Source: Hymenobacter sediminis (GTDB lineage Bacteria; Bacteroidota; Bacteroidia; Cytophagales; Hymenobacteraceae). Taken from it: a stretch of 64,000 nt of DNA. The notes under the pieces are model-generated. The model saw nothing but the letters and a program-made list of their open reading frames with translations. It was not told the DNA's origin and did not search any database. Of the stretch, positions 1 through 8,440 are shown piece after piece. The DNA is taken from NCBI RefSeq assembly GCF_003231285.1, contig NZ_QKNS01000001.1, positions 1,054,001 to 1,118,000 of the forward strand. Reading direction: 5' to 3'. The translations under genes and the position numbers were made by a program. The first letter of the stretch is position 1, and every line of letters starts with the position of its first letter.

Positions 1-40
1 TATTACTGATTCACTAAGTAGACTGCAGAAAGGAAAGAGC

Positions 41-48
41 TAACTTTG
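41..48 (+). promoter_or_regulatory. Candidate -7 box (TAACTTTG) for queG
   Basis: TAACTTTG matches the Bacteroidota -7 consensus TAnnTTTG and ends 21 nt before the queG start codon. No convincing TTG -33 element lies 19-21 nt upstream, so this is a partial match only. Confidence 0.35.
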
Positions 49-69
49 TAATTCTTTGTTTCTGAACCT

Positions 70-1053
70 ATGCTGCCGACCGCCCACTATACTGCTTTCA
101 TTAAACGCCGGGCGGCGGAGCTGGGCTTTATGTACTGCGGCATTTCTAAAGCTGAGTTTTTAGAGGAAGAAGCGCCGCGCCTAGAAAACTGGCTGAACCG
201 TCAGATGAACGGTAAAATGGCCTATATGGCCAACCACTTTGATAAGCGACTCGACCCGCGCCTGCTGGTAGATGGGGCCAAATCCGTCATTTCGCTGCTG
301 CTGAATTACTACCCCCCCGAGGAAGCCCAACAGCCGGACGACACGCTCAAAGTCAGCAAGTACGCCTACGGCCGCGACTATCACTTTGTCATCAAGGACA
401 AGCTCAAAACCTTGCTGCAGGACATGCAGGAGGAAATAGGGGAGGTAGGGGGGCGCTGCTTTGTGGATTCCGCCCCCGTGATGGACAAGGCCTGGGCTAA
501 GAAGAGCGGCTTAGGGTGGGTAGGAAAAAACACCAACCTCATTCGGCCCGGTACCGGCAGCTTTTTCTTTATTGCCGAGCTGATTGTGGACCTGGAACTG
601 GACTACGATGGCCCCATCAAGGATTACTGCGGCACCTGCACCAAGTGTGTAGATGCCTGCCCTACCCAGGCTATTACGGAGCCCTATGTGGTAGATGGCA
701 GCAAATGCATCAGCTACTTCACCATTGAGCTGAAAGACCAGATACCACGGGAAGTGGAAGGTAAGTTCGGCAACTGGGTGTTCGGCTGCGACATTTGCCA
801 AGATGTGTGCCCTTGGAACCGCTTCTCGAAACCCCATCAGGAGCCCCAGTTCAATGCCCACCCTGGCTTAAAGGACCTTACTCCCGGCGACTGGCAGGAA
901 ATCACCCACGAGTTGTTTTCGGAGTTGTTCCGGCAGTCGGCGGTGAAACGCACCGGTTATGCAGGGTTGCAGCGGAATATTCGGTTTGTGCTGGGCGAGG
1001 AGGTAGCTCCCATTGCTACCTCTGCTTCTGACACGGAAGAGCCGCGCATGTAA
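70..1053 (+). CDS. queG: Epoxyqueuosine reductase QueG
   Basis: Cytoplasmic cobalamin-dependent iron-sulfur enzyme that reduces epoxyqueuosine to queuosine in the wobble position of tRNAs with GUN anticodons, the last step of queuosine synthesis. The 327-residue length is normal for the family. The conserved FVDSAPV stretch (about residues 131-137) holds the probable catalytic Asp133. Two ferredoxin-like 4Fe-4S clusters are visible: C187/C190/C193/C197 in [12 protein letters not shown] and C240/C243/C247 in [11 protein letters not shown], with C213 between them. The ATG at 70 is the first in frame and follows a candidate promoter box. It is a single gene facing a convergent small gene. Identification is strong from the paired cluster motifs. 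Confidence 0.95.
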   Translation: MLPTAHYTAFIKRRAAELGFMYCGISKAEFLEEEAPRLENWLNRQMNGKMAYMANHFDKRLDPRLLVDGAKSVISLLLNYYPPEEAQQPDDTLKVSKYAYGRDYHFVIKDKLKTLLQDMQEEIGEVGGRCFVDSAPVMDKAWAKKSGLGWVGKNTNLIRPGTGSFFFIAELIVDLELDYDGPIKDYCGTCTKCVDACPTQAITEPYVVDGSKCISYFTIELKDQIPREVEGKFGNWVFGCDICQDVCPWNRFSKPHQEPQFNAHPGLKDLTPGDWQEITHELFSELFRQSAVKRTGYAGLQRNIRFVLGEEVAPIATSASDTEEPRM

Positions 1054-1080
1054 CCCGGAGCCCCTACCCTCCATATGTGC

Positions 1081-1126
1081 CGAAGCCGTGAGAAGCCTGC
1101 CAGAAGGCAAGCCGCTCACGGCTTCG
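1081..1126. terminator. Hairpin between convergent queG and small gene
   Basis: A 12-bp perfect stem (1081-1092 pairs with 1115-1126) contains a second small hairpin in its loop. It lies 28 nt after the queG stop and 31 nt past the end of the convergent gene. There is no U-tract, so terminator function is only likely from position. Confidence 0.4.
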
Positions 1127-1156
1127 AGGGTTTGGAAAGGAAGTAGAACGCGTCAG

Positions 1157-1351
1157 TTAAGCAACCACCGGCTGAGTGAACACGCGGTTCAGAATGCGGC
1201 GGTACAGATTGGAGAACTGCTGGTAGCACCAAGCTTTCAACTCCGAAAGCTCTGCTGGCACCAAAGTGCGCAGGGCCTTGCGTAGCTCCTTCTCGAAGAG
1301 AATTTTGTCGAAGCTTACTTTGAGGAGAATGGTTTTAGCGTACTCAAGCAT
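1157..1351 (-). CDS. Small conserved-looking helical protein, function unknown
   Basis: A 64-residue basic, amphipathic protein with no signal peptide or membrane segment. It is rich in Leu, Lys and Arg (KILFEKELRKALRTLVPAEL), predicted all-helical, with an isolated Trp-Cys pair near residue 42. It starts with ATG at 1351 and is convergent with queG. It has normal codon use, and similar short proteins beginning MLEYAKTILLKVSFD are, from memory, common in Cytophagales, which is why I keep it as a gene. No function can be assigned. The 271 nt between it and the next gene hold only a terminator. Confidence 0.65.
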   Translation of the reverse strand: MLEYAKTILLKVSFDKILFEKELRKALRTLVPAELSELKAWCYQQFSNLYRRILNRVFTQPVVA

Positions 1352-1539
1352 GGGGGAATTTGTTTTTCACTGAGTGGGTAAAAGAGCGGTTGTTTAGGTG
1401 GGTCGGGCCCTTATACGGGAGCAGATGAAAAAGGCTTAACCATGAGGAGGCTTTGCATTTCTTTTGTTGAAAGATACAAAAAAATACATTTTCAGTACAA
1501 GCGCCAGACGCCTAGCAGACCGAAACGGTTCCGAAAAGC

Positions 1540-1579
1540 GCACAAAAAAAGGAACATTCTTATGTTCCTTTTTTTGTGC
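1540..1579 (-). terminator. Terminator after the first ferritin-like pair
   Basis: A 17-bp stem, GCACAAAAAAAGGAACA with its complement, around a 6-nt loop. The A/T tracts lie inside the stem, so it would work in both directions. It is 43 nt past the stop of the ferritin-like gene transcribed leftwards. Confidence 0.8.
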
Positions 1580-1622
1580 AAAGATCAGTGCCGAGTATGA
1601 GCTGACTGTGTAGGCGGAGTTA

Positions 1623-2507
1623 TTAATACGTGAACAACTGCACCAAATCGGTGGCTGCTGCGGTGTCAATAGGTTCATCAAAGGCCTCGGCTACTTTGGC
1701 CAGAAGGGCTTCTTTGCTCAGAGTTGGATTGCCTACATTGATGGGCAGCGTCGTCTCGAAGGGAACCAAGCGCGGGCCAGGAACATACTGGGCCACGTTC
1801 GACTCGTTGGCGTATGCTTTGTCAGGCACTGAGCCAGCGCTAGTAATGGCAGTATCGGTGGGGCTTAGCCAGCTTTTTACGGTAGCGCCGCGCTGGCGGC
1901 GCATGGTCCGGATGTGGGAGGCATGGCGTGCTTCAGTAGAATGAATGCGGAGCAGGGTTTCCAGCAACTGGTTATCCGACTGTACAAACTCGGCTTGCCC
2001 TTTGTACGCCCGGATGCCGGCGTCTTCCAGCAGTTGGGCCACTTTCAGGAAGGTGTCGAGATTGGTAAAGACATCCGGAAACGAAGCAGCTTGCGCGCCG
2101 TTCTTGCTACCCGTAAAATCGAAGTTAGGTTTGGCAGGCTGGGGAGCACCAGCATCAGCCAGCAGGCCCTGAAGCAACGTTACGTGTTGCGCCTCATGGG
2201 CCCGGATGGTTTCAATGGCTGCCCTGTCGGTAGCAGAGCTGAAGAGAGCAGACTGATTCAGGGCCTGGGTGTAAAACTCACTTTCCAGGTACTCCAGCGT
2301 CAGAGCCAGCTTCAGCACATCCAGTGTGGTGTTATTGTCGCGCACACGGGCCGAAGCGGGATGAGGCAGGGCCGCCAGTACGGCCGGGAGCAGAGCCGTA
2401 CTGGCCTGGCCTATGCGGGTAAGGGCCGCCCGGCGTGGCGCGGGGGCCTGGGTATCCGTTTCAGGAGAAAGGTCGGCGAGTCGAGCCAGTATATTCAGGA
2501 AGTCCAT
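1623..2507 (-). CDS. Exported ferritin-like domain protein (pair 1, second gene)
   Basis: A 294-residue member of the ferritin-like/desiccation-related group (PF13668-type). Helical ligand-like motifs are present: LEYLESEFYTQAL, IRAHEAQHVTLL, LLEDAGIRAYKGQA and STEARHASHIR, giving the Glu and His residues typical of a four-helix di-metal fold. The N-terminus has a long leader followed by RRAALTRIG and a hydrophobic Ala/Leu stretch ending ASA near residue 52, resembling a Tat signal with a long n-region. It lies 19 nt downstream of a Tat-lipoprotein ferritin-like gene, so the two are probably co-transcribed. A paralogue is at 3457-4308. Metal binding and any stress role are inferred from the family only. 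Confidence 0.8.
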   Translation of the reverse strand: MDFLNILARLADLSPETDTQAPAPRRAALTRIGQASTALLPAVLAALPHPASARVRDNNTTLDVLKLALTLEYLESEFYTQALNQSALFSSATDRAAIETIRAHEAQHVTLLQGLLADAGAPQPAKPNFDFTGSKNGAQAASFPDVFTNLDTFLKVAQLLEDAGIRAYKGQAEFVQSDNQLLETLLRIHSTEARHASHIRTMRRQRGATVKSWLSPTDTAITSAGSVPDKAYANESNVAQYVPGPRLVPFETTLPINVGNPTLSKEALLAKVAEAFDEPIDTAAATDLVQLFTY

Positions 2508-2526
2508 AAGAGCAGAGAAGGCGCGA

Positions 2527-3264
2527 CTAAGTAGTGGGCAAGAAGGAGGCGTCGAGCGTCACGGGTACGTAGGGGGCAATAAGAGCAACCACCTCCACCG
2601 GCGTCTTCACGGTATCGAGGCCGGCAGCACCTACGGCATCAGGGGCGGCAAAGGAGTTAGGCTGCAACTGGTCGCGCACGAAGGCTGCGTGGCGAGCCTC
2701 CACTGAGGCCATTTTCGTCAGCAGCTTCAGATACGTAACGTGACTACCCGTGGCATTATCAACCACAAGCAGCTTGGGCGCGCCGTTGTAGGCAGCTACG
2801 CTGATTTCTTTGAGTGTGCGGGCCGCCGTGTACGCGCCAGTGCGGGTAGACAGTGTAAACGACTCAAACTTGAAAGCCAGCGGAGTAGTCAGGTTGGCAT
2901 CGTAGGCGCTGGATAGCACTCCCAGGGTGTATTTGAGCGTTTCGCGGTGTATTACCTCATGGTCGCGCAGGTCAATGAAGGCCGCTTTGTCCTCGGCTGT
3001 AAAATCACTGGGAAAAGCATCTACCGCTTTCTGGTAGAATGCCGCCTGCAACTGCTCCAGGAGGTAAAGGTAATTAAGCACGCCCGAGGTGCCGTTGGCG
3101 AAAATGAGCGTGTTGGCGGGGGTAGTGGGGGCTACTACCTCGTCATCATCGTCGCTGCAGCCGGCCAGCACAAGGGCCGAGGAAGCGGCTGTGGCCCCGG
3201 CTACCCGGAGAAAAGAGCGGCGGCGCAACGTGCGCCCCAGAAAGGAGAATGCGGAGTCAGACAT
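2527..3264 (-). CDS. Tat-type lipoprotein with ferritin-like domain (pair 1, first gene)
   Basis: A 245-residue predicted lipoprotein. The N-terminus has RRRSFLRVAGA, a good twin-arginine motif, then a hydrophobic stretch and lipobox LAGC followed by an acidic SDDDDE linker. The mature part is a ferritin-like helical bundle with YLYLLEQLQAAFY, RDHEVIHRETL, AARTLKEISVAAYNG and ASVEARHAAFVRD. I chose ATG 3264 rather than the longer in-frame extension because it gives a compact signal peptide and follows a TACCTTTG box at 3319-3326. It is probably anchored in a membrane facing the periplasm. It forms a unit with the next gene, repeated at 3457-5064. Confidence 0.8.
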   Translation of the reverse strand: MSDSAFSFLGRTLRRRSFLRVAGATAASSALVLAGCSDDDDEVVAPTTPANTLIFANGTSGVLNYLYLLEQLQAAFYQKAVDAFPSDFTAEDKAAFIDLRDHEVIHRETLKYTLGVLSSAYDANLTTPLAFKFESFTLSTRTGAYTAARTLKEISVAAYNGAPKLLVVDNATGSHVTYLKLLTKMASVEARHAAFVRDQLQPNSFAAPDAVGAAGLDTVKTPVEVVALIAPYVPVTLDASFLPTT

Positions 3265-3318
3265 GCGTAAGGAACCCGGCGGGGAGCGGCCTAACGCAGA
3301 CCGCAACTTCCCGATTAG

Positions 3319-3326
3319 CAAAGGTA
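3319..3326 (-). promoter_or_regulatory. Candidate -7 box (TACCTTTG) for ferritin-like pair 1
   Basis: TACCTTTG on the minus strand matches TAnnTTTG exactly and lies 55 nt before the ATG at 3264, after the terminator of the upstream pair. No clear -33 TTG is seen at the right distance. Confidence 0.45.
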
Positions 3327-3394
3327 CTCCGATTCAGCCGGATGCACCAGTAGCAAGAGTAACGCCACCGGAGAAAGGTTGCGTACCCATCGGT

Positions 3395-3435
3395 CACAAA
3401 AAAAGGACGACCCGGATAGGTCGTCCTTTTTTGTG
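3395..3435 (-). terminator. Terminator after ferritin-like pair 2
   Basis: Stem of CACAAAAAAAGGACGACC against GGTCGTCCTTTTTTGTG around a 6-nt loop, with one unpaired A in the tract. It is 22 nt past the stop of the leftward gene and separates the two duplicated units. Confidence 0.8.
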
Positions 3436-3456
3436 GCCAAGCCAGATAGAAACAGA

Positions 3457-4308
3457 TTAAAACTTGACTACCGAGCGGGCAATGGTGGTAACAGTAGTGC
3501 TGTCGAGGCCTTCGTCGAAGGCAGCGCTTACATCGGCGGCAGTATAGGTAGCACCCAATGCAGTAGTGAGGTCTGTTATGCCTCCCTGAGCCAAGTTGTC
3601 TTCAGCGGGGAAGGTAGCAGATGGGTTACCAGCTCCGTACACGGGTGCGGGTGCCCCGTTGGCTTCAGCATTTACAATCCAGGGCATGATGGTGGTCTGG
3701 TTGCCTGCCGTGACGCCCCGGCGCATGTAGCGGATGTGAGCCGCGTGGCGCGCCTCTACCGAGTGGATTTGAAGGGCCGTTTGCAACACGTTATTGGGGT
3801 TGCCGGCGGTTTTGATGGTTACAGCCTGGCCTTTGTAGGCCCGTACGCCCGTGTCCTCAAACGCCTGCGCGAAGGTGAGGAATGAATCGTAGGTAGCGAA
3901 GGCCGTAGTACCGAAGTCGAAGTTGGGAGCCGGATCGGCTTGGCTACCTAGTGCCGTAGTCAGCAGCGTTACGTGCGCCTGCTCGTGGGCCCGGATGGTT
4001 TCAATGGCGGTGCGGGCGGCACCGGTCAGAGGAACTGTGAGGGTAGGAGCTTTCAAGGCCTGGTCATAGAAGCTGTACTCCAGGCGCTCCAGCAGCAGGG
4101 CGTAGTTCAGCACGGCCGGTACCGTACTCAGGTTGTTTTGGCCCATAGCCTTGTTGAAAGCTGAGCCGATGGCAATAGGAGCCGCAGCCAGCGCCATCTT
4201 TTTGCTGATGTCGCCGAGGGCGGTGAGGGCACTGCGGCGGTGGGTCAGGCGGTCCATGATTTCAGGATCCACCTTCTCAAGCTCGGAAATTATCTTAAAC
4301 AGATTCAT
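3457..4308 (-). CDS. Exported ferritin-like domain protein (pair 2, second gene)
   Basis: A 283-residue paralogue of the product of 1623-2507. The shared signatures occur in the same order: LLLERLEYSFYDQAL, IRAHEQAHVTLL, AFEDTGVRAYKGQA and SVEARHAAHIRYMRRG. The N-terminus has HRRSALTALG after about 22 residues and then an Ala-rich hydrophobic run, again like a Tat signal with a long n-region. It lies 33 nt after the Tat-lipoprotein gene and ends in a terminator, so the pair makes one transcription unit. Sequence divergence from the first copy is large, so the duplication is old. Function beyond a ferritin-like fold is unknown. Confidence 0.8.
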   Translation of the reverse strand: MNLFKIISELEKVDPEIMDRLTHRRSALTALGDISKKMALAAAPIAIGSAFNKAMGQNNLSTVPAVLNYALLLERLEYSFYDQALKAPTLTVPLTGAARTAIETIRAHEQAHVTLLTTALGSQADPAPNFDFGTTAFATYDSFLTFAQAFEDTGVRAYKGQAVTIKTAGNPNNVLQTALQIHSVEARHAAHIRYMRRGVTAGNQTTIMPWIVNAEANGAPAPVYGAGNPSATFPAEDNLAQGGITDLTTALGATYTAADVSAAFDEGLDSTTVTTIARSVVKF

Positions 4309-4341
4309 AGTACTGGAAAGTCAGAAATGAGAGAAGATGGA

Positions 4342-5064
4342 TTATTTACCTACGTCGTTGCCGTTTAGGGTCTCCTTGATGAAAGGCTGAGCGGCGGCAA
4401 GAACCTGAGCTACCGATAGTGCTTGGTCGAGGCCCTGAGCATTTACCACGTCGCTGCCTGAGAAGCTGCCCGGCGTAATCAGGTCGCGGATGTAGGCGGC
4501 GTGACGCGCTTCTACCGACACAATTTTGCCGGCAATCAGCAGGTAATCATTCGTCTTGATCAAGGAACCTGCGCCGTTATAGGCGGCTACACCCAAGTCC
4601 TCGAAAGTGCGAGCCGTAGTCAGCACGGAGTTACGGTCGTTGAAGTTGACTTTGCTGAAGTCAGGATTCAGGCCCGGAATAATTTGGGTAGCCGCAGCCT
4701 TGGTCAGCGCAGCCTTAAAAAAGTCGCGGTGGATGGCTTCGTGCCTAGCAATAGCCGTGAGGGCGGTCCGCTCGTCGTTCGTGATACCGGAATAGGGGGT
4801 TTCAATCACTTTAGCGTAAAAAGCCGCTTCCAACTGTTCCAGGGCATAGGCGTAGTTGAGGACACCTACGTCGCCGGAGCCGAGGTTCACGGTGCCGGAG
4901 GGGGTAGTCACGTTGTCATCGTCATCGTCGCAGCCAGAGAGCAGCAGCGCTGTAGCACCCGCCGTAGCGCCGGCATACATAAAGAAGGAGCGACGCTTAA
5001 TAGGCGTGTACAGCGGCTTGGCGAACTCCGCTTCGTCGCTGCCTTTTTGCGTGATGTTGGACAT
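4342..5064 (-). CDS. Tat-type lipoprotein with ferritin-like domain (pair 2, first gene)
   Basis: A 240-residue predicted lipoprotein, paralogous to the product of 2527-3264. Near residue 23 is KRRSFFMYAGA, a twin-arginine motif, followed by a hydrophobic stretch, lipobox LSGC and acidic DDDDDN linker. The body has YALEQLEAAFYAKVI, IARHEAIHRDFF, ARTFEDLGVAAYNGA and VSVEARHAAYIRDL, the same helical pattern as the other three proteins. I use ATG 5064, which gives MSNITQKG; the longer in-frame start adds a second hydrophobic run that would confuse the Tat signal. It is the first gene of a two-gene unit. Confidence 0.8.
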   Translation of the reverse strand: MSNITQKGSDEAEFAKPLYTPIKRRSFFMYAGATAGATALLLSGCDDDDDNVTTPSGTVNLGSGDVGVLNYAYALEQLEAAFYAKVIETPYSGITNDERTALTAIARHEAIHRDFFKAALTKAAATQIIPGLNPDFSKVNFNDRNSVLTTARTFEDLGVAAYNGAGSLIKTNDYLLIAGKIVSVEARHAAYIRDLITPGSFSGSDVVNAQGLDQALSVAQVLAAAQPFIKETLNGNDVGK

Positions 5065-5309
5065 GGTAAGGATGAGTTGAGTGAAAAAGTGTAGGCAATA
5101 CAAAGCCACCCTGCTGATGAGCAGTTTTTTTCTGAATCCCAGAAGAATGGGGTGAGAAAGGGGGGTAGGTGGATTTGTGGGGAGATACGGCCTGAGCTCA
5201 ACAGTGGATTCCCGAGGCCAAAATCTTGTAAGTGCCGCTAGCTGTTTTGGTCGCGGAGTAAAAGAGGGGAGTTACTACGGTTGTGCTTCCCGCATCCCAT
5301 GGTTTTGCC

Positions 5310-5317
5310 TAGCTTTG
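5310..5317 (+). promoter_or_regulatory. Candidate -7 box (TAGCTTTG) for batD
   Basis: TAGCTTTG matches TAnnTTTG and lies 21 nt before the ATG at 5339, which supports that start over the upstream in-frame GTG. A TTG at 5281 is 26 nt upstream, slightly too far for a standard -33 element. Confidence 0.4.
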
Positions 5318-5338
5318 ATTGGTTTGTTGTTCCTGGTT

Positions 5339-6814
5339 ATGCGGTTTCTTTTTCTGTTATGGGGTGTATTATGGTTGGGCAGCGGCGCGCTGATGGCCCA
5401 AAAGCCTACGCCTACGGCAGAAATTGTCTTGGGCAAGCCAGCCTTTCCCATCAACGAGTATTATACCATCAGCTTTCGGCTGAGCGGCGCGCCGCTGGAG
5501 CGCTACTCAAACTTTCCGGAGCTGGAAGGCTTCAAGAAAAGTGGCAAGTCCAGCACGACTACTACCCGCACAGTAAACGGCCAGAGCACCACCGAGCTGA
5601 CTATCACGCAGCGCTACGCTGCTTTTGCTGAGGGTACTTTCCCGCTGAAACCTTTCAGCATGACGGTGAATAGCCTAACAATTCGCTCGGAGGGGGCTAC
5701 CCTGCGCGTAGGGCCTCAGGCCACAACGCCTACCCCTCCGCCCGCGCCGGGAGCCAGTCCGTTGCAGGGCATTGGGCTACTAGATCAGCTATTCGGCAAG
5801 CCCAAGCCCCAGGAATATGTGGAGCCCCAGGACCAGGCGTTCTTGGCTGTGGTGCCTGACAAAGCCAAAGTATATGTGGGCCAGGGCCTGCACGTAGGGC
5901 TGTATTTCTACCTCGCGCCTCAGGACCAAGCTGTGCTGAACTTCCACAACTTCGCGGGCCAGTTGCCGGGCATCATCCGGGAGCTGCGGCAACGTAGCGT
6001 GTGGGAGGAAAGCTTTAACGAGCAGGAAGTATTGCCCGAAAACGTGACGGTAGGTGGCAAGCCCTTTTTGCGCTACCGCCTCTGGGAGGCAGAACTCTAC
6101 CCCTTGAACACGCAACCTCTGGTGTTCCCGGCGGTGGCCCTCCAAATGGTTAAATACCGGGTAGCCAAGAAACCCGTCCCTGGCCTCGACAACCGGATGG
6201 AAGGCTACAAGATCTACTACTCCGGGGCCCGCACCATACCCGTAGAGCCGCTACCCCCGCATCCGCTCCGCGACCAGGTGCCGGTAGGCAACTACCGCGT
6301 GCGGGAAGCCATTGACCGCACCACGTTCCGGACCGGACAGGCCTTTGCCTACACTTTTACGGTGGAGGGCGAAGGCAACCTGGCCACCCTGAATCTAGCA
6401 GTGCCTCCTACCCCCTCCGACAACTTGGAGATATACGGGCCCGAGGTAGAGCAGGCTCTGACCCGTGAGGGGGGTAGGGTAGGGGGGCGCAAGAGTTTCC
6501 GGTTCCGGCTGGTAGCGCGCCAGCCTGGCCCGCTAGCGCTGGATACCCTGTTCCGGATGGTGGTTTTCAACCCCGTTAGCCGGCGCTACGATACGCTCCG
6601 GGCCGAACTGCGCCCCGTGGTTAGGGGCGTAGCGCAACAAGCATCAGCTTTCCGGGGGCGGCTTGATGATCCGTTTTACCGGGATGCTCTTCCGGAGGCT
6701 AATGCTGTAGTACAGCCCCGCAATATCTATCAAAACGTACAGCGCTACGCCAATCTGGTAGTAGTTGGGCTGCTGGTAGCAGCTGGTTTTGGGTGGTGGC
6801 GGGCCAAAAGGTGA
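5339..6814 (+). CDS. batD: BatD-family membrane-anchored protein
   Basis: A 491-residue BatD-like protein. A signal peptide is clear (MRFLFLLWGVLWLGSGALMA, then QKPT). The mature part contains the repeated beta-rich BatD region: an N-terminal domain with VLGKPAFPINEYYTISFRL, a Pro-rich linker near residues 170-190, and a second domain with YVGQGLHVGLYFYL. The C-terminus has a single membrane segment (YANLVVVGLLVAAGFGWW) and a short basic tail. BatD proteins belong to the Bacteroides aerotolerance (Bat) set with VWA proteins BatA/BatB and TPR proteins. Here no other bat gene is adjacent; aroC follows after 100 nt. The start is set by the signal peptide and the promoter box at 5310. Confidence 0.85.
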   Translation: MRFLFLLWGVLWLGSGALMAQKPTPTAEIVLGKPAFPINEYYTISFRLSGAPLERYSNFPELEGFKKSGKSSTTTTRTVNGQSTTELTITQRYAAFAEGTFPLKPFSMTVNSLTIRSEGATLRVGPQATTPTPPPAPGASPLQGIGLLDQLFGKPKPQEYVEPQDQAFLAVVPDKAKVYVGQGLHVGLYFYLAPQDQAVLNFHNFAGQLPGIIRELRQRSVWEESFNEQEVLPENVTVGGKPFLRYRLWEAELYPLNTQPLVFPAVALQMVKYRVAKKPVPGLDNRMEGYKIYYSGARTIPVEPLPPHPLRDQVPVGNYRVREAIDRTTFRTGQAFAYTFTVEGEGNLATLNLAVPPTPSDNLEIYGPEVEQALTREGGRVGGRKSFRFRLVARQPGPLALDTLFRMVVFNPVSRRYDTLRAELRPVVRGVAQQASAFRGRLDDPFYRDALPEANAVVQPRNIYQNVQRYANLVVVGLLVAAGFGWWRAKR

Positions 6815-6824
6815 GCCCGTGAAA

Positions 6825-6856
6825 TTGTGAAATGGAAAGTTTCCTGCTGTATTTGC
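6825..6856 (+). promoter_or_regulatory. Candidate promoter for aroC
   Basis: TTG at 6825-6827 is separated by 21 nt from TGTATTTG at 6849-6856, a one-mismatch version of TAnnTTTG. It ends 58 nt before the aroC ATG and is inside the batD-aroC gap. Confidence 0.35.
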
Positions 6857-6914
6857 GCCTTTGGTGCAGCTTATAGTAGCAAACTCACCATCTCACCACC
6901 TCATATTTCACGGC

Positions 6915-7991
6915 ATGAATACCTTCGGCACCCTGTTTCGCATTACCACCTTCGGGGAATCACACGGGCCGGGGGTAGGCGTGGTAATTGATGGGTGCCC
7001 GGCTGGCCTGGCTATAACGGAAACCGAAATTCAGGCGGCCCTGGACCGCCGGCGCCCGGGGCAGAGCGACCTGACGACTCCCCGCAAAGAAGCCGACCGG
7101 GTGGAGATTCAATCGGGTATATTCGAAGGCTTTACCACGGGCACGCCCATCAGCCTGCTCATCCGCAATCAGGACCAGCACAGCCACGACTACTCCCACA
7201 TCGAGCACGCCTACCGCCCTTCGCACGCCGACTACACCTATGACCAGAAATACGGTCGGCGCGATTACCGCGGCGGCGGCCGTAGCTCGGCCCGCGAAAC
7301 AGCCGCGCGCGTAGCCGCAGGCGCCGTAGCCCAGAAGCTGCTAGACCAACAAGGCATTCAGGTGCAGAGCTACGTTTCGCAGGTGGGGGCCGTGGCCGTA
7401 CCGGTGGGCTATGAGCAGCTTGACCTGGGGCTGATTGACAGCAACCCCGTGCGCTGCCCTCACCCCGAAACGGCCGAGCGCATGGCCGACCTGATCCGCC
7501 AGACCCGCGACCGGCACGACACGGTAGGCGGCCTGGTAACTGGGGTAGTGCGCGGTGTGCCCGCTGGGCTTGGGGAACCAGTGTTCGACAAGCTGCACAG
7601 CGAACTAGGCCGGGCCATGCTCAGCATCAACGCCGTGAAAGGATTCGAGTACGGTTCGGGCTTTGCGGGCGTCCTGCTTTTCGGCTCCGAGCACAACGAC
7701 CCGTTTTACACCGATGAAGCCGGCCAGGTGCGCACCCGCACCAACCACAGTGGCGGTATTCAGGGCGGCATCAGCAACGGCCAGGATATCTACTTCCGCG
7801 TAGCTTTCAAGCCGGTAGCCACCATTCTGCAAAGCCAGGCCACCATCAACGACCAAGGTGAAGAAATAACCCTAGCTGGCCGTGGCCGCCACGACCCCTG
7901 CGTGCTGCCCCGTGCCGTGCCCATCGTAGATGCTATGACTAGCCTAGTGTTAGCCGATATGCTGCTGCGCGCCCGCGCGAACCGGGTGTAG
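6915..7991 (+). CDS. aroC: Chorismate synthase
   Basis: Converts 5-enolpyruvylshikimate-3-phosphate to chorismate, the last shikimate-pathway step, using reduced FMN. The 358 residues from ATG 6915 have the expected start ([20 protein letters not shown]) with the first family signature, then [29 protein letters not shown] as the second region, and the C-terminal [18 protein letters not shown] with the conserved Arg-His-Asp. An in-frame upstream extension to 6861 lacks family similarity. It is followed by a strong bidirectional terminator. The assignment is secure. Confidence 0.97.
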   Translation: MNTFGTLFRITTFGESHGPGVGVVIDGCPAGLAITETEIQAALDRRRPGQSDLTTPRKEADRVEIQSGIFEGFTTGTPISLLIRNQDQHSHDYSHIEHAYRPSHADYTYDQKYGRRDYRGGGRSSARETAARVAAGAVAQKLLDQQGIQVQSYVSQVGAVAVPVGYEQLDLGLIDSNPVRCPHPETAERMADLIRQTRDRHDTVGGLVTGVVRGVPAGLGEPVFDKLHSELGRAMLSINAVKGFEYGSGFAGVLLFGSEHNDPFYTDEAGQVRTRTNHSGGIQGGISNGQDIYFRVAFKPVATILQSQATINDQGEEITLAGRGRHDPCVLPRAVPIVDAMTSLVLADMLLRARANRV

Positions 7992-8013
7992 CGAGCTACT
8001 TCGACAATAGACT

Positions 8014-8053
8014 AAAAAAGGGAGCCGATACTATGTGTATCGGCTCCCTTTTT
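8014..8053. terminator. Bidirectional terminator after aroC
   Basis: Perfect stem AAAAAGGGAGCCGATA against its complement around a short loop, with A- and T-tracts at its two ends. It serves aroC and the convergent small membrane protein gene. Confidence 0.85.
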
Positions 8054-8064
8054 AATGCCTCAAG

Positions 8065-8361
8065 CTAGTCGTCAGCCAACACAGTTTTCAGAATCCAGTA
8101 GGTGAAGATGCCCATGATGCTGGCTAAATAGGAGGCTATTAGCAAAATTTTAAACCCGTGCATACTGTCGCTGCCCAAAAGCTCTTCTTCGAAGAAGGCA
8201 AACGCTAGGCAGGACAGCCACAGAAAAACAAAGAATACCCTAAGCGCCGCTACAGCGGATATGTCTTTAATCTGAAAGACCAGCCGGATGATCTTGTACA
8301 GCAGTAGCGAAAAGAAGAGCAGAACTGCTAGTATCAGGAGTAGCGATGGTAAGAAGAACAT
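8065..8361 (-). CDS. Small three-helix membrane protein, function unknown
   Basis: A 98-residue hydrophobic protein with about three membrane segments: residues 4-24 (LPSLLLILAVLLFFSLLLYK), 38-57 (AALRVFFVFLWLSCLAFAFF) and 70-92. An acidic EEELLGSD loop lies between segments two and three. No family was recognised. It stands alone on the minus strand, ending 12 nt from the aroC terminator. The clean hydrophobic pattern and correct placement before a terminator support a real gene. Confidence 0.6.
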   Translation of the reverse strand: MFFLPSLLLILAVLLFFSLLLYKIIRLVFQIKDISAVAALRVFFVFLWLSCLAFAFFEEELLGSDSMHGFKILLIASYLASIMGIFTYWILKTVLADD

Positions 8362-8440
8362 AGGAATAGTAACTGACAGAAACTGCCGTGATATAATCTT
8401 TGCCTAAAACTACGCATCAGCCAATAAGACAAACGGTATG

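Noticed and set aside
1914..2534. Plus-strand reading frame of 206 codons
   Set aside because: Antisense to the ferritin-like gene, whose motifs are clear; no independent support.
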